NCBI GenBank assembly: GCA_050258555.1
Contig: JBLMZA010000022.1
Coordinates: 1 to 16,908 of the forward strand
Source: CAISDA01 sp050258555
Lineage (GTDB): Bacteria; Bacteroidota; Ignavibacteria; UBA10030; UBA8401
Length of the DNA stretch: 16,908 nt
Direction of reading: 5' to 3'
This document shows positions 15,854 through 16,908 of the stretch, piece by piece (position 1 is the stretch's first letter; each line of letters opens with the position of its first letter). The notes beneath the pieces are model-generated. The model did not search any database and was not told where the DNA came from. It was given only the letters and a program-made list of their open reading frames with translations. Made by a program: the position numbers and the translations under genes.

Positions 15854-16908
15854 TCACACGGCCATGGCCGTCTGCACATTCATCTCGGCCATCTTCTGGC
15901 GGCGCGCCTCCAGGGCCTGCTGCACGGAAAGCCACGCCACGCTTCCGAATCCCCACGAGAAGAGAATCTGGAAGGGCACGGCCGCGATCTCGAGGTAATA
16001 GAGCGAAGCGAAGACGCCGAAGAGGCTGTAGAGCGCCAGCGCGATTTCGATGACGACGACCCAGCTGAATTTCACCGGCACATACTTCTTGTCCTTCCAG
16101 GAATCCTTCTTTTCCTTCACGGCGTATTTCGGCGTGCGCACGAATTCCGTCTTGTATTTGAACAGTCCCTCGAGCACCGCCTTCGTGTTGTTGACGGCGA
16201 AGCCCATCGAGCCGCCCATAAAGAGGGGGAAGAGGAAGATCCGGCGGCGCCAGTCGGCATACACGTCCTTCTGCGCGTACAGATAGAACAGGAAGCTGCT
16301 GACGAAGGCGAGCACGAAGACGCTCATGAAATCGAAATATTGATTGAACTCTCCGCCGTGCTTGATGAACGTGAGCGGCATGTTGAGGATGGCCGCCAGA
16401 ATGATGAACGGATAGCAGAAGTTCGCCGTCAGATGGAAGCTCGAATGGATCTTCGTGCGCAAGGGCAGCTTCGACTTCCACACAAGCGGCAGCAGCTTGC
16501 GCGATGTCTCGATGGCGCCCTTGGTCCAGCGGAACTGCTGCGTCTTCAGCGCGTTGATCTCGCTCGGAAGCTCGGCGGGACTCGTGACGTTCTTCAAAAA
16601 CTTGAACTTCCATCCGCGGATCTGCGCACGGTAGGAAAGATCCAGATCCTCGGTGAGCGTGTCGGCCTGCCAGTTGCCCGCATCCTCGATGCAGGATTTG
16701 CGCCAGACGCCGCCGGTGCCGTTGAACTGGATGAAGAAGCCGGCCTTGTTGCGCACATGCTGCTCGATCACGAAGTGGCCGTCCAACGCCATGGCCTGCG
16801 TGCGGGTCAGAAGCGAATACTCGTCGTTCAGATGCTCCCAGCGCGTCTGCACCATGCCGATCTTCGGATCGGTGGCGAAGTAGGGAATGGTCTTCAGGAG
16901 GAACTCCT
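15854..16908 (-). CDS. Family 2 glycosyltransferase, processive membrane type, C-terminal part
   Basis: This is a membrane glycosyltransferase of the cellulose-synthase-like GT2 group, probably making an exopolysaccharide or glycolipid from a nucleotide sugar. The gene enters from the right window edge, and about 350 residues are visible; the ATG at 16855 is internal, because the conserved PYFATDPKIGMVQTRWEHLN block spans it. Visible motifs are FNGTGGVWR, the TED acid motif (16646-16654) in TEDLDLSYRAQIRGW, and the QxxRW-type QQFRW (16526-16540) followed by TKG. The C-terminal third has at least four hydrophobic spans. The N-terminal nucleotide-binding half with the first aspartates lies outside the window, so the substrate cannot be told. 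Confidence 0.93.
   Translation of the reverse strand, partial: EFLLKTIPYFATDPKIGMVQTRWEHLNDEYSLLTRTQAMALDGHFVIEQHVRNKAGFFIQFNGTGGVWRKSCIEDAGNWQADTLTEDLDLSYRAQIRGWKFKFLKNVTSPAELPSEINALKTQQFRWTKGAIETSRKLLPLVWKSKLPLRTKIHSSFHLTANFCYPFIILAAILNMPLTFIKHGGEFNQYFDFMSVFVLAFVSSFLFYLYAQKDVYADWRRRIFLFPLFMGGSMGFAVNNTKAVLEGLFKYKTEFVRTPKYAVKEKKDSWKDKKYVPVKFSWVVVIEIALALYSLFGVFASLYYLEIAAVPFQILFSWGFGSVAWLSVQQALEARRQKMAEMNVQTAMAV

Noticed and set aside
15465..16613. 382-codon minus-strand frame spanning the glycosyltransferase and TPR genes
   Set aside because: It runs out of frame through two well supported genes and across the terminator at 15786-15822.

Overview
This window is a GC-rich, gene-dense stretch of a bacterial chromosome. 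It holds 15 protein-coding genes, two of them cut by the window ends. There are no rRNA or tRNA genes, insertion sequences, CRISPR arrays or phage genes that I can see, and no gap between genes exceeds about 200 bases. The lineage is inferred only. Weak or absent Shine-Dalgarno sites at many starts, the style of the tetratricopeptide protein and of the glycosyltransferase, and a GlnD together with MurQ all suggest the Bacteroidota/Chlorobi/Ignavibacteria side of the tree. A 16S or marker-gene placement would be needed to be sure.

Layout. Bases 1-7556 (all + strand) hold mnmG (3' part), a perfect palindromic parS-type site, rsmG, murQ, uppP, a DedA-family membrane protein, a DUF4032 kinase-like protein, an unrecognised 87-residue protein, a MarC-family membrane protein and an alpha/beta hydrolase. 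A hairpin terminator follows. A lone MoxR ATPase lies on the - strand (7589-8635). typA follows on the + strand (8835-10682), with its own promoter and a terminator-like hairpin in its leader. A strong two-way terminator (10725-10766) separates typA from a - strand block read from the right end leftwards: a glycosyltransferase (cut by the window end) with its own terminator, then TPR protein - glnD - murI - HI0074/HEPN-like protein.

How the genes fit together. The left block combines tRNA and 16S rRNA modification (MnmG, RsmG) with cell-wall recycling. MurQ recovers MurNAc-6-phosphate, UppP makes undecaprenyl phosphate from its diphosphate, and the DedA protein keeps the four charged residues essential in E. 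coli YqjA/YghB, so it could return the lipid carrier across the membrane. The DUF4032 gene overlaps dedA by 11 bases and keeps kinase-type catalytic residues, so it is the most interesting unknown of this block. In the right block, a TPR protein is translationally coupled to GlnD, the nitrogen-status sensor, and murI follows, joining nitrogen sensing to D-glutamate supply for peptidoglycan.

Most notable points: (1) a perfect parS palindrome between mnmG and rsmG although parA/parB do not follow rsmG; (2) the uppP-dedA-DUF4032 cluster; (3) an orphan HEPN-type protein with Glu in place of the motif histidine and no nucleotidyltransferase partner; (4) a perfect 10-bp hairpin plus T-run inside the typA leader; (5) T-tracts upstream of four successive genes.
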